This document shows, piece by piece, positions 1 through 8,619 of a DNA stretch of 28,549 nt. Made by a program: the position numbers and the translations under genes. The DNA is from Crateriforma sp964453205. Its GTDB lineage: Bacteria > Planctomycetota > Planctomycetia > Pirellulales > Pirellulaceae. The stretch is from positions 1 to 28,549 of the forward strand of contig CAYVRC010000066.1 in the NCBI GenBank assembly GCA_964453205.1, read 5' to 3'. Under the pieces are notes generated by a model, which was not told the DNA's origin, ran no database searches, and saw only the letters and a program-made list of their open reading frames with translations. The stretch's first letter is position 1; each line of letters opens with the position of its first letter.

Positions 1-1
1 G

Positions 2-223
2 ACTTGGATGGCCGGCGGTGGCGTCAAAGGCGGATTCAGTTACGGCGCGACCGACGAATACGGATTCGAAGCGGTCGAAAATAAATGCCACATCCACGAC
101 TGGCACGCGACGATCCTGCACCTGTTGGGTCTGGATCACAAAAAACTGACGTATCGCTACGCCGGCCGTGACTTTCGCCTTACCGACGTCTACGGCGATG
201 TCGTCACAGACATCATCGCGTGA
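2..223 (+). CDS. DUF1501 family protein, C-terminal fragment (cut by window edge)
   Basis: The open frame enters from the left edge and stops with TGA at 221-223, so only about 73 C-terminal residues are present. The sequence has the usual ending of planctomycete DUF1501 proteins, a family of Tat-exported proteins with an alkaline-phosphatase/sulfatase-like fold: a GGGVKGG stretch, then SYGATDEYG, then HDWHATILHLLGLDH, and a final R-x-F-R-L-T-D-V-Y-G segment. No start codon or signal peptide can be judged. The gene is convergent with the DUF1552 gene, whose stop lies 34 bp away. DUF1501 genes usually sit beside a PSCyt1-type cytochrome gene, which fits this neighbourhood. The substrate is unknown for the whole family. 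Confidence 0.88.
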   Translation, partial: TWMAGGGVKGGFSYGATDEYGFEAVENKCHIHDWHATILHLLGLDHKKLTYRYAGRDFRLTDVYGDVVTDIIA

Positions 224-257
224 CGGGGACGACAAGAACGCAGCCCGCGATCCGGCG

Positions 258-1595
258 TCAAAAGTCTGCCAACCGGGATTCCGCATCCCCGAATTTCGGC
301 AGGCTGACGCCCATGCGGTCCATCACGGACAGGTACAAGCTGCACAACCGCCGGTCTTCGTCGGGTTTGTCGGAGTAATCCATCACGCGGCCGGTCGATA
401 CGGTGCCGCCGAGTCCGCCGATTTGCACCAACGGCACTTTGGAACTGTCGTGCTTGCTGCCCGACCACATGTTCGACAGGAACATCAACAGCGAATTGTC
501 CAATACCGTCGAATCGCCTTCGGGCATCTTTTCCAGACGACCGGCCAGATACGCCAACTGGCCGCAGTAGTACTGGACGATCCGCAGGTAGTCGTCGGTG
601 GTGTCCCGGTGGGATGCCAAGTGGTGCGCCAAACGCACGTCCAAAAACGGATAGATCAGCCCTGAGATGTCACGGCACAACAGCAAGGTGGCGATCCGAG
701 TTTTGTCGGTTTGGAACGCCGTGGCAATGATGTCGCACATCAGTCGCATGTGGTCGCGGATGTCTTCCGGTAAACCGTTATCCGGGCGTTTCATGGCGAC
801 GAGCGGTTTGTCTTTCTCGCGGGCCCGGTCGGCGGCTTTTTCACTGATCGCTCGCATCCGATCGATTCGCTTTTCGATGTCGCGGACGCTCGCCAGGTAC
901 TCTTCCAACTTGGCGCGGTCGGACAGGCTGACCTGCCGTTTCAAACTCCGCGCGTGATCGGCGACCCGATCCAAAACGCTGCGGTTCCGCAGCGCACCGC
1001 GGTTTTCGAACAGGCCGTCAAACGCCAACGCCGGATACGTCTCCATCGGTACCGGCGACGTCGCGTCCTGCCAAGAAATGTGCGAACTGTAGGCCATCGA
1101 GAAATTGGTCTCGTGATAGCCCGTCGTCGGTTGCTCACATCCGAGCACCAGACTCGGTTGCAATGTTTCTTGGCCGATGTTCTTGGCCAGCATTTGGTCG
1201 ACGCTGATGCCGCCCCGCAGTTCGGCTCCCTTTTGCAGGGTCGCCCCGGAAAGCAGGTTGCCGGTTTGGCCCGGATGGATACCGACGCCGACGGCTGCTT
1301 CGTTGTACAGCCCCTTGATGAAGTTCAACTTGGATCGGAACGGTACGAGGGGTTCCAAGCACGGCCCCAATTCCATCGCGTCGCCTTGCCCCTCGGCCCA
1401 CCAGTGGTTGAACGCCACACCGTTGGCCATGAACAAAACGGCGACACGTTTGGGGGTTCTCGAAGCCGGTTCATCGGCGGTCGCCGCCGCGCCCCAGACG
1501 GGGACGGATTCCAGCCACGGCAGCGCCATCGCCACGCCGGTTCCCTGGAGCATCAAACGACGTGAGATCGGATTGCGTTTCGCGCTTTTCTTCAT
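258..1595 (-). CDS. DUF1552 family protein, Tat-exported
   Basis: This 445-aa protein opens with a twin-arginine signal (S-R-R-L-M-L-Q-G near residues 11-18, then a hydrophobic stretch and VWGAAA), so it is expected to be exported folded. The body matches DUF1552: an early V-A-V-L-F-M-A-N-G-V block, a central H-M-R-L-M-C-D-I-I-A-T-A-F-Q-T-D segment and an SLLMFLSNMWSG motif near the end. It is the distal gene of a two-gene minus-strand operon: its ATG shares an ATGA overlap with the stop of the large cytochrome gene, which indicates translational coupling. DUF1552 proteins are almost always paired with DUF1592-type cytochromes in planctomycetes. The biochemical role is not established, and I do not infer one beyond partnership with the cytochrome. 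Confidence 0.9.
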   Translation of the reverse strand: MKKSAKRNPISRRLMLQGTGVAMALPWLESVPVWGAAATADEPASRTPKRVAVLFMANGVAFNHWWAEGQGDAMELGPCLEPLVPFRSKLNFIKGLYNEAAVGVGIHPGQTGNLLSGATLQKGAELRGGISVDQMLAKNIGQETLQPSLVLGCEQPTTGYHETNFSMAYSSHISWQDATSPVPMETYPALAFDGLFENRGALRNRSVLDRVADHARSLKRQVSLSDRAKLEEYLASVRDIEKRIDRMRAISEKAADRAREKDKPLVAMKRPDNGLPEDIRDHMRLMCDIIATAFQTDKTRIATLLLCRDISGLIYPFLDVRLAHHLASHRDTTDDYLRIVQYYCGQLAYLAGRLEKMPEGDSTVLDNSLLMFLSNMWSGSKHDSSKVPLVQIGGLGGTVSTGRVMDYSDKPDEDRRLCSLYLSVMDRMGVSLPKFGDAESRLADF

Positions 1596-4540
1596 GGTTT
1601 GGACTCTCCCGAGACTTTGTTGTTGACCATCCCACCATCGTTCGCCCCGCGTTGATTCACAAACGCATCGCTGGTGACAATCTTCAGGACCAAATTTTCA
1701 AACGCAGGATCACGTTCGGTCAGTTCCCGCACCGCGTGTTCAATGAAAGGTTCGTCCGACAGGATCAGCGATCGCCCGAGTGCGAACGAAGTCAGTTTAC
1801 GACACAGATTCTCCACGAACTGACGATCGCGTCCTTGCCGCAGGTAATCACGCAGTCCCGTCACCCCTTGGCGATCCATGCCATCGGGAAAATCCGCGGT
1901 GGTGTCGACCGGTCTGCCGCCCAAGTCCGATTCCCGACGTTCACCGATCGGGCCGTAGTTTTCGAACACCAAGCCGAACGAGTCGAATTTTTCGTGACAG
2001 CCCGCACAGCTTTCGTGGTCACGGTGCTTGGCCAACAACTGCCGCAGCGTCAAATCGCCAAGGTCGGCTTCGTCTTCGGGCAAGTCGGGCACGTCCGGTG
2101 GTGGTGCCGGGATCGAGGTCCCGAGCAATTGCTTGACCACCCAAAAGCCTCGCTTGACCGGGCTGGTTCGTAATCCGGGTGAATTTTTGGTCAGAAACAC
2201 GGCCATCGGCAAAATGCCGCCGCGTCCGAATTCCGTCGCCGCGTCGACGCGATGCCAGCCTTCTTTGTCCGCCCCCTCGATGCCGTAATGTTTCGCCAGG
2301 GTCGCATCGACAAAGGTGTGATCGGCGTACAGGAAATCGAACACGCTGCCGCCGTGCTGCATGACGTCCAGGGTGAAGCGTATCGGTTCTTCGAACATCG
2401 ATTCCCGCAGCGCGTCGTCGAACTGCTGGAACCTTATCCGGTCGACGCTGTTGTGGGATTGAAACTGACGAGAGCCCAACCAGTTGGCGCCGAATTCGAC
2501 GGCCAAGCCACGCATCTTGGGGTCCCGCAGCATGCGTCGTGCTTGACGTTTCAAACCCTGATCACTGCGCAGTTCGCCGCGCCGGGCCGCCGAGAGCAGC
2601 GTGTCATCCGGCATGCTCGACCACAGGAAATAACTTAGCCGACTCGCCAAAGCGAAATCATCCGAACGATGGATCGACTCGGTCGACGGACTCGGTCGCA
2701 AACGGAAACAAAAGTGTGGACTCATCAACACGCTGACCAGCACATCGCGGACGGAGTCTTCGTGGCTCAACCCGTTTTCGTCGACCAGTTGATCGTAGAA
2801 CGCCAGCGTGTCGGCGCGTTCGGCGTCGGTCAGCGGTCGACGAAAGGCCTTTCCGGCGAAGGCGACCAAGTCGTTCAAATGAGCTTGCCGTGCCGCGTGC
2901 CGCGAGGATTCGACTCGGCGAATCGCCGTGTTGATTCGGCGAAAGTGCTCTCGCATCGCGTCCAAGGCTCGGTCGTCCGCCTCCAATCGCTCGGCTTTGG
3001 CCAGATAGGCGTCGCGCAGCCTCTTGATCTTCGTTTCGTCGGTCAAGTCCTTATCGGCGGCCTGAAAGGCGTCGAACTCGGCGTCGACCAGAAAGCGTCC
3101 TTCGGCGCGTTCGAACCAAATGAAACCGGAATGCTGGCGGCGAGGCACATCGGCGATGAAGTTCAGTTCGAACCACAAACGATTCAATTCCTCACGCTGA
3201 CGCTGGGTCAGCATCAGTTCGACCAGCGGCTGATCGTCACGAAAGTAGCCCATCATGCTGTGAAAGCCGGCACTCAGCAGACGGTATTCGCTTTCCTGAT
3301 TGAAGTCCTTTTTGCCGCCCCGGTTCACGTATTCGCGACCGCGACGATCGACGTAGAACCGGTCCGGAAAGATGCGGCAAAAATTTGCAAAGGCTTCGAT
3401 CGTCTCCGCGTGCGGTTCGGTTTCACCCAACTGTTCCGCCAGAGCATCACGGTTAAGCGACATCCGGTGCGACGCCTTTTGCCGGTTTCGCCAAAGCACC
3501 AAGGGTTGCGATCCACGGTTGATGCCGTCGACACTCAAGTGGGGAAACTCAAAACCGAGATCGCCTCGCAACGCTTCGGCATCGCGGACGATGTCATTCA
3601 AGTCGTCTCGGTCGATCGGCCCCGATTCTTGTTCCATTTTGCGGACCCGTCGCACCCAATCCTTGATCGCACCGACGTGCGCCGAATCGTCGTCCAACCA
3701 TTCCAGCACCGTCACCAGATAACGTCGGCTGAGCCCTCGTTCGGCGGCGATTTCGGCGATCGTTTTTTGTGGCCCACGCGTCGATCGGTTCCACCGGATC
3801 GCGGCAGCCAGGTAGTCGCCGAGATCGGTGTTTTGTTGTTGGTAAAAATCCACGATGCGGCGGACGCAGTACTTGTCGCGGTCGGTTTCGGTCACCACGG
3901 GATGCGGAGCGAAGTGCAAACCGTAGGGTCCGAAAACCAGATGCTCGGACACGACACGCGCGGCCTGGATGTACTTTTCCATCAGCGACGGCGTCATCAT
4001 CAGCGACTCACCGCTGTTGTCGAAACCGGCTTCGTTGGTCGGATCGACCGGGAACTCCGCCGCGGGCCGAATGTCGACTCCCGTCAAGTCCCGGATCGTG
4101 TAGTTGTATTCCGCCGCGCTCAGTCGCCGCGCCAGCACTTCGCCGGGGTCCCCGGCGTTCCGGGCGGCATGATCATCACGCAAACGATTGATCCATCCGA
4201 CGATCGTTTCGCGGTCCGAATCGGTCAGTTCGATCCCGGAATCCGGCGGCGGCATTTCCTTGTCGGCGACGCGACGGCGGACGAGATCCCAGACGGCGAA
4301 ATGCTCGACGACCCGGTCGGCCGATTCGAACGCGATCAGGTCCAAGCCGCCGTCGGGGTCTGCCGCGCCATGGCAGTCCCCGCAATGCCGCCGGATCACT
4401 GGCAACACACGACCAGAAAAAGCTTGGTCAAGCCCGTTCGCGTCGGCGGCCCACGTCACTTCGACACAGGCCGACAGAAAAACGAACCAAGCCGTCATCA
4501 TGACGAACCGTCGCGTACGGCTTTCGAAAGTCGATTTCAT
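1592..4540 (-). CDS. Large exported haem-c protein, PSCyt1/DUF1587/DUF1595/DUF1592/DUF1588/DUF1585
   Basis: From the ATG at 4540 the product has 982 residues. I prefer this start because a basic, then hydrophobic signal-like segment (residues 8-31) follows directly; an in-frame ATG at 4612 adds 24 unlikely residues. Domains in order: PSCyt1 with haem site C-G-D-C-H (53-57), DUF1587 (about 138-203), an unassigned stretch (about 210-555), DUF1595 (557-615, with KAFRRPL), DUF1592 (627-755, with ASRLSYFLWSSMPDD), DUF1588 (772-870) carrying C-A-G-C-H (845-849), and DUF1585 (880-962). Both cysteine motifs are CXXCH, so two haems are likely. It probably acts in or beyond the periplasm as an electron carrier tied to the coupled DUF1552 protein. 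The long middle insert makes it longer than its 801-aa paralogue. Confidence 0.88.
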   Translation of the reverse strand: MKSTFESRTRRFVMMTAWFVFLSACVEVTWAADANGLDQAFSGRVLPVIRRHCGDCHGAADPDGGLDLIAFESADRVVEHFAVWDLVRRRVADKEMPPPDSGIELTDSDRETIVGWINRLRDDHAARNAGDPGEVLARRLSAAEYNYTIRDLTGVDIRPAAEFPVDPTNEAGFDNSGESLMMTPSLMEKYIQAARVVSEHLVFGPYGLHFAPHPVVTETDRDKYCVRRIVDFYQQQNTDLGDYLAAAIRWNRSTRGPQKTIAEIAAERGLSRRYLVTVLEWLDDDSAHVGAIKDWVRRVRKMEQESGPIDRDDLNDIVRDAEALRGDLGFEFPHLSVDGINRGSQPLVLWRNRQKASHRMSLNRDALAEQLGETEPHAETIEAFANFCRIFPDRFYVDRRGREYVNRGGKKDFNQESEYRLLSAGFHSMMGYFRDDQPLVELMLTQRQREELNRLWFELNFIADVPRRQHSGFIWFERAEGRFLVDAEFDAFQAADKDLTDETKIKRLRDAYLAKAERLEADDRALDAMREHFRRINTAIRRVESSRHAARQAHLNDLVAFAGKAFRRPLTDAERADTLAFYDQLVDENGLSHEDSVRDVLVSVLMSPHFCFRLRPSPSTESIHRSDDFALASRLSYFLWSSMPDDTLLSAARRGELRSDQGLKRQARRMLRDPKMRGLAVEFGANWLGSRQFQSHNSVDRIRFQQFDDALRESMFEEPIRFTLDVMQHGGSVFDFLYADHTFVDATLAKHYGIEGADKEGWHRVDAATEFGRGGILPMAVFLTKNSPGLRTSPVKRGFWVVKQLLGTSIPAPPPDVPDLPEDEADLGDLTLRQLLAKHRDHESCAGCHEKFDSFGLVFENYGPIGERRESDLGGRPVDTTADFPDGMDRQGVTGLRDYLRQGRDRQFVENLCRKLTSFALGRSLILSDEPFIEHAVRELTERDPAFENLVLKIVTSDAFVNQRGANDGGMVNNKVSGESKP

Positions 4541-4628
4541 GGCGACCTGGGGGGGGCGGGTGATGGCGGGACCGTACATCGGCACCCGACCATGATAGCG
4601 ATCGCGGCGCAAACCGTCTGCCGCGAAC

Positions 4629-4657
4629 TTTGGGGACTCGGCCTTTGGGGACTCGGC
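4629..4657. repeat. Two-copy 15-bp tandem repeat in divergent intergenic region
   Basis: The 14-base unit TTTGGGGACTCGGC occurs at 4629-4642 and again at 4644-4657, one base apart (15-bp period). It lies between the two divergent cytochrome operons, about 90 bp upstream of the minus-strand start and 130 bp upstream of the plus-strand start. A regulator site repeated on one DNA face is possible but unproven; it may equally be a chance duplication. Confidence 0.6.
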
Positions 4658-4702
4658 GGATCGAAAATGACGACCAACGCGACACGCTCGGCTCGCTTTC
4701 TG

Positions 4703-4735
4703 TTGTCACAGTTCGGCCTCGCATGCGTCTATAAT
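4703..4735 (+). promoter_or_regulatory. Candidate sigma-70-type promoter for the plus-strand cytochrome operon
   Basis: A perfect TATAAT -10 box lies at 4730-4735, 55 bp before the ATG at 4791. The nearest -35-like hexamer, TTGTCA at 4703-4708, is 21 bp away, longer than the usual 16-18 bp, so the -35 assignment is weak. An AT-rich hexamer is unusual in this GC-rich intergenic stretch, which is the main support. Confidence 0.35.
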
Positions 4736-4790
4736 GCGGCTCCCCGCCTGACTGCCCCACCCCGGCCCCCCGCCTTCGGTCGAATCGCCC

Positions 4791-7196
4791 ATGCGAACGC
4801 TGCTCGTTTGCCTTTGCTTGTTTACAGTCGACACCGCCTGTCGGGGCGCGAATTTCGACACGTCCCTCGGTAACTTGACCGTGGGCGGGTACTTCAACCG
4901 TTTTTGCGTCAGCTGTCACGGCCCGCAGATTCAAGAGGGCGAGTTCCGAATCGACACGCTTTCCAAGGACGTCGGCAGGAAAGACACGGCGTTGTGGGCG
5001 GAGGTCCGTGAACGGATCAGTTCCGGCGAAATGCCCCCGGAGACCCAGACCGATCGGCCGACCGCGAAGACCAGCGCCGACGTGGTCGCTTGGCTCAGCC
5101 GGGAGATCGAATCGGGCGAAGCGGCGCGGATGGCGGCCCGCGATCCGATCTCGTTCTACCGACTCAGTCGCGACGAATACGTCAACACCGTGCGTGACCT
5201 GTTGGCCGTCGAATTCGACGCGACCGATCCAGGCGGCTTCAGCGACGATCCCCAGTGGCACGGTTTCCAACGCATCGGAACGGTGCTGTCTCTGTCAGCA
5301 TCGCACATCGAAAAGTACCTGCAGGCCGCCGAAGTCATCCTGGACGAAGCCTATCCGGACAAGGCCGTCGAACCGGTCGAGATCGAAAAGCCCGCCGTTC
5401 CGCCGAACACCGTCTCGGAACCGTTTCGATCGCAATTGGAGACCGAAGGGCTACTCGATGCGGTCCGGTTCGACCTGTGGCCGCAGGACAAACATCGTTA
5501 CGCCAGCCCGGGCCGGTTGCCGGCCGCCGGGGTGTACGAAGTCGAAATCAAACTCAGCGGTCTGAAGCCGCCCCACGGCCGCGCGCCGAGACTGAAGGTG
5601 TACCATCCGAAACTGGACCGCGTACTGTTCACCCGAAACGTCGTCACGCCGGAAGACGACCCGACGACCGTGCGGTTCCGAACGCACTTGCCCGAAGGAT
5701 CGCATCAGATCATCGTGACCAACGACGTCCCGGGCCCGTCCAATCTGCCCCGATCCGGACGCCACGGACGTCGACCTTTCGTCAGCATCGCGCGGGGGCG
5801 AACGCCTTGGCAATTGAAACTGACCGACGAACAGGGCGAAGCGCTTTACCCGTTCTTGATCCTGGACAAGACGACGTGGCGTGGCCCGATCGTCAGCCCC
5901 GGGCAGCAGACGCTCCGAGACAGCTACATGCCCGGCGAGGACGCCGACGACGCGGCGATCCGCGAAGCCCTGTCTCGGTTTGCCACCGCCGCGTTCCGTC
6001 GGCCGGCCGAGCCGCATGAAGTTCAACGCTATGCCGATTTGGTCGCCAACCAACGATCTTTGGGGGCGAGCCTGCGGGCGGCGATGAAGACGGGCATGCT
6101 GGCCATCCTTTGCTCGGATGACTTTCTGTTTCTTGTCGAAGGCGATCGGCATCGAGACGCCGCGGAAGTCAACGACTGGGAATTGGCATCCCGGTTGTCG
6201 TATTGCTTATGGGCCACGATGCCGGACGACGCCTTGTGGAAAGATGCCCGCCAAGGCCGCCTTCATCGCGACGATGTGTTGGCCGGACACGTCCGCCGCA
6301 TGCTGGATGATCCGCGTGCGGATCGGTTCATCGACGCCTTCGCCACCCAGTGGTTGCGTCTGCAAAAAGTCGGCATGTTCGCGCCGGACGCCAATCTGTA
6401 CCCGGACTACGACGGTCATTTGGAACAAAGCATGATCGGAGAGACCCGGGCGTATCTCCGCGAAGTGATCCGAGGCGGCCACACGCTGCGGGAACTGATC
6501 GATTCGGATTGGACGATGGTCAACCCGCGACTGGCGGAGTTTTACGGATTCACGGTCGGTCCACAGGATCGCTTCGAAAAAGTTTCGTTGGTGCCGAACG
6601 ATCACCGCGGCGGATTACTGACCCAAGCTGCGATCCTGTCACTGACCTCCGACGGTACCAGGCAACGTCCGGTGCACCGCGGCGTTTGGATCAGCGAATG
6701 CATTCTCGGTCAATCACCGCCACCGCCGCCGGCCAACGTCGAACCGATCGAACCCAATCCGATCGACGCCCCCAAAGCGACCATCCGAATGAAATTGGAA
6801 GCCCACCAAAGCCATCCCCATTGTTTCGCATGCCACCGCAAGATCGACCCGTTGGGTTTCGCGTTTGAGAATTACGACGCGATCGGACGTTGGCGAACCA
6901 GCGAACGCGTCGGCCAAGGCACCGGGGTCGACCCCGTCGTCGACGCCAGCGGCGAACTGGACGACGGGCGAGCCTTCGCCGACGTCACCGAGTTCAAACG
7001 GTTGTTGCTGGACGACCTGGACGCGTTCCATCACACCTTCATCGAAAAGCTGGCCACGTTTGCCCTGCGTCGTGCCGTGACCTTTGAAGACCAGGACGAG
7101 ATCCGAGCGATCGCGCGGCACGCGAGCGAAGCCGACTACAACGTCCGCACCGTCATTGAAACTTTGCTGTTGTCCGACCTGTTTCGGCGACGATGA
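4791..7196 (+). CDS. Exported haem-c protein, PSCyt1/DUF1587/DUF1595/DUF1592/DUF1588/DUF1585
   Basis: This 801-aa product starts with a short signal peptide (MRTLLVCLCLFTVDTACRGA), so the ATG at 4791 is well placed. Haem motif C-V-S-C-H is at 39-43. DUF1587 follows (around 120-185, LSRDEYVNTVRDLL), then a beta-rich module (about 225-355) that looks like the accessory carbohydrate-binding-like insert common in these proteins. DUF1595 (AAFRRPAEPHE), DUF1592 (ASRLSYCLWATMPDD), DUF1588 with a second C-F-A-C-H, and DUF1585 complete it. It heads a plus-strand operon with a DUF1552 gene 35 bp downstream. It is a paralogue of the divergently transcribed 982-aa protein, from which it differs by having the beta-rich module in place of the long alpha-rich insert. 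Confidence 0.9.
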   Translation: MRTLLVCLCLFTVDTACRGANFDTSLGNLTVGGYFNRFCVSCHGPQIQEGEFRIDTLSKDVGRKDTALWAEVRERISSGEMPPETQTDRPTAKTSADVVAWLSREIESGEAARMAARDPISFYRLSRDEYVNTVRDLLAVEFDATDPGGFSDDPQWHGFQRIGTVLSLSASHIEKYLQAAEVILDEAYPDKAVEPVEIEKPAVPPNTVSEPFRSQLETEGLLDAVRFDLWPQDKHRYASPGRLPAAGVYEVEIKLSGLKPPHGRAPRLKVYHPKLDRVLFTRNVVTPEDDPTTVRFRTHLPEGSHQIIVTNDVPGPSNLPRSGRHGRRPFVSIARGRTPWQLKLTDEQGEALYPFLILDKTTWRGPIVSPGQQTLRDSYMPGEDADDAAIREALSRFATAAFRRPAEPHEVQRYADLVANQRSLGASLRAAMKTGMLAILCSDDFLFLVEGDRHRDAAEVNDWELASRLSYCLWATMPDDALWKDARQGRLHRDDVLAGHVRRMLDDPRADRFIDAFATQWLRLQKVGMFAPDANLYPDYDGHLEQSMIGETRAYLREVIRGGHTLRELIDSDWTMVNPRLAEFYGFTVGPQDRFEKVSLVPNDHRGGLLTQAAILSLTSDGTRQRPVHRGVWISECILGQSPPPPPANVEPIEPNPIDAPKATIRMKLEAHQSHPHCFACHRKIDPLGFAFENYDAIGRWRTSERVGQGTGVDPVVDASGELDDGRAFADVTEFKRLLLDDLDAFHHTFIEKLATFALRRAVTFEDQDEIRAIARHASEADYNVRTVIETLLLSDLFRRR

Positions 7197-7231
7197 ATTG
7201 ACCCCCCTCGTGATTCGTTGAGAACCTTTTC

Positions 7232-8581
7232 ATGAATTCCAATTGGCAAATCGATCGACGTCACGTTCTACGCGGGGCCGGCGCGGCAATCGCGCTGCCG
7301 ATGCTGCACTGCATGCGCCCGCTGCACGGCCGCGTCACCGGCGGCACGAAACCGAAACGCAGCGTCTTCATCTACGTCCCCAACGGCGTCAACACACTGA
7401 CCTGGCAGATCGAAAAGGCCGGACGCGACTACGAATTGACCCCGCCGATGAAATCGCTGCAGCGGCACCGTGACGACATCACCCCGATCAGCGGTCTGCA
7501 TCACCCGGATGTCTTGGGCAAACACCACAACTGTGACAAAGTTTGGTTGACCGGCGCGGACGTTCCCGCCGACGGCGGTGCGTTCCGCAACAGCGTCTCG
7601 GCCGATCAGATCATCGCCGAGGTCCAAGGGGTGCACACCCGCTTCGCCTCGTTGGAAATCGCCATCACCGGCGGTTCTTTGGCGTGGTCGCGCGAAGGCA
7701 TTCAGTTGCCGGCCGAACGCCGTCCCCGTGCCATCTTTGATCGATTGTTCGGCATCGAAAAAGATGGCAAGGAAGTAGCGCGGCGGAAACTGAAGCGAAA
7801 CGGTAGCGTGTTGGATCTAGTCCTCGATGACGCCCGCTCGCTCCGAAGACGCGTGGGCACCGAGGACCAAACCAAATTGGACGAGTACCTGTCCGCGGTT
7901 CGCCAAGTCGAACAACGCACCGCACGTGCCGAGGGTTGGTTGGACGTTCCCAAACCGGAAGTCGAAGAAAAACTGGCTTCGCGGTTGTCTCGCGACATCG
8001 ATCAAAAAGAAGCCGGCGATTACTACCGAACCGTTTACGATCTGATGGTCTTGGCGCTGCGCACCGACATGACGCGGGTGATCACCTGCATGACCGGAAG
8101 CGAAAGCCACGGGTTGGCGATTCCGGAAATCGGCATCGTCCAGACACGCCACGAACTGTCACACCACAACGGCGATCCGGAACAGATGCGGCGTTTGACA
8201 CAGACCGACACGTTTTTGGTCGAGCAGTTCAGCTATTTCCTGGATCAACTGAAACTGCACGGCGACGACGACGGTGCGTTGTTGGACACCACGCAGGTAT
8301 TGTGGGGCAGCGGCATGGCCTACGGCCACAGCCACGGCAACGCCAACCTGCCGCTGGTCCTGGCCGGCGGTCGATCGTTCGGCGCCAAACACGGTGAACA
8401 CATCGATTTCAACCTGCCCAAGATCCGGCGGTACGATCTGTCCGACGCCAAAACGCACTACCAAATCTGCTCGCGTCCGGTCGACACGAACGCGCGGCTG
8501 AGCAGTCTGCTGCTGACGATGCTGCAACGCGCCGGTGCGGAAACAGATCGATTCGGCGACAGTGTCGGCACCGTCGGCTGA
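7232..8581 (+). CDS. DUF1552 family protein, Tat-exported
   Basis: This 449-aa protein begins with a twin-arginine leader (D-R-R-H-V-L-R-G-A-G-A-A-I-A-L-P). The DUF1552 core is clear: S-V-F-I-Y-V-P-N-G-V-N, a SADQIIAE segment, LDEYLSAVRQVE, and Y-D-L-M-V-L-A-L-R-T-D-M-T-R. A late LWGSGMAYGHSHGNANLP block resembles the metal-centre region of the alkaline-phosphatase-like superfamily. It is the second gene of the plus-strand operon, 35 bp after the 801-aa cytochrome and 38 bp before an exported protein of unknown function. The other DUF1552 gene, at 258-1595, is clearly diverged, so the two cytochrome/DUF1552 pairs are not a recent duplication. Reaction unknown. Confidence 0.9.
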   Translation: MNSNWQIDRRHVLRGAGAAIALPMLHCMRPLHGRVTGGTKPKRSVFIYVPNGVNTLTWQIEKAGRDYELTPPMKSLQRHRDDITPISGLHHPDVLGKHHNCDKVWLTGADVPADGGAFRNSVSADQIIAEVQGVHTRFASLEIAITGGSLAWSREGIQLPAERRPRAIFDRLFGIEKDGKEVARRKLKRNGSVLDLVLDDARSLRRRVGTEDQTKLDEYLSAVRQVEQRTARAEGWLDVPKPEVEEKLASRLSRDIDQKEAGDYYRTVYDLMVLALRTDMTRVITCMTGSESHGLAIPEIGIVQTRHELSHHNGDPEQMRRLTQTDTFLVEQFSYFLDQLKLHGDDDGALLDTTQVLWGSGMAYGHSHGNANLPLVLAGGRSFGAKHGEHIDFNLPKIRRYDLSDAKTHYQICSRPVDTNARLSSLLLTMLQRAGAETDRFGDSVGTVG

Positions 8582-8619
8582 ACGCCATCCGATCCATCCT
8601 CCCGAATCCCGCGCCTAAA

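Noticed and set aside
2669..4873. A 734-codon open frame on the plus strand opposite the 982-aa cytochrome gene
   Set aside because: It is a shadow of high-GC coding on the minus strand. It has no signal, domain or ribosome site, whereas the minus strand shows a full domain series.
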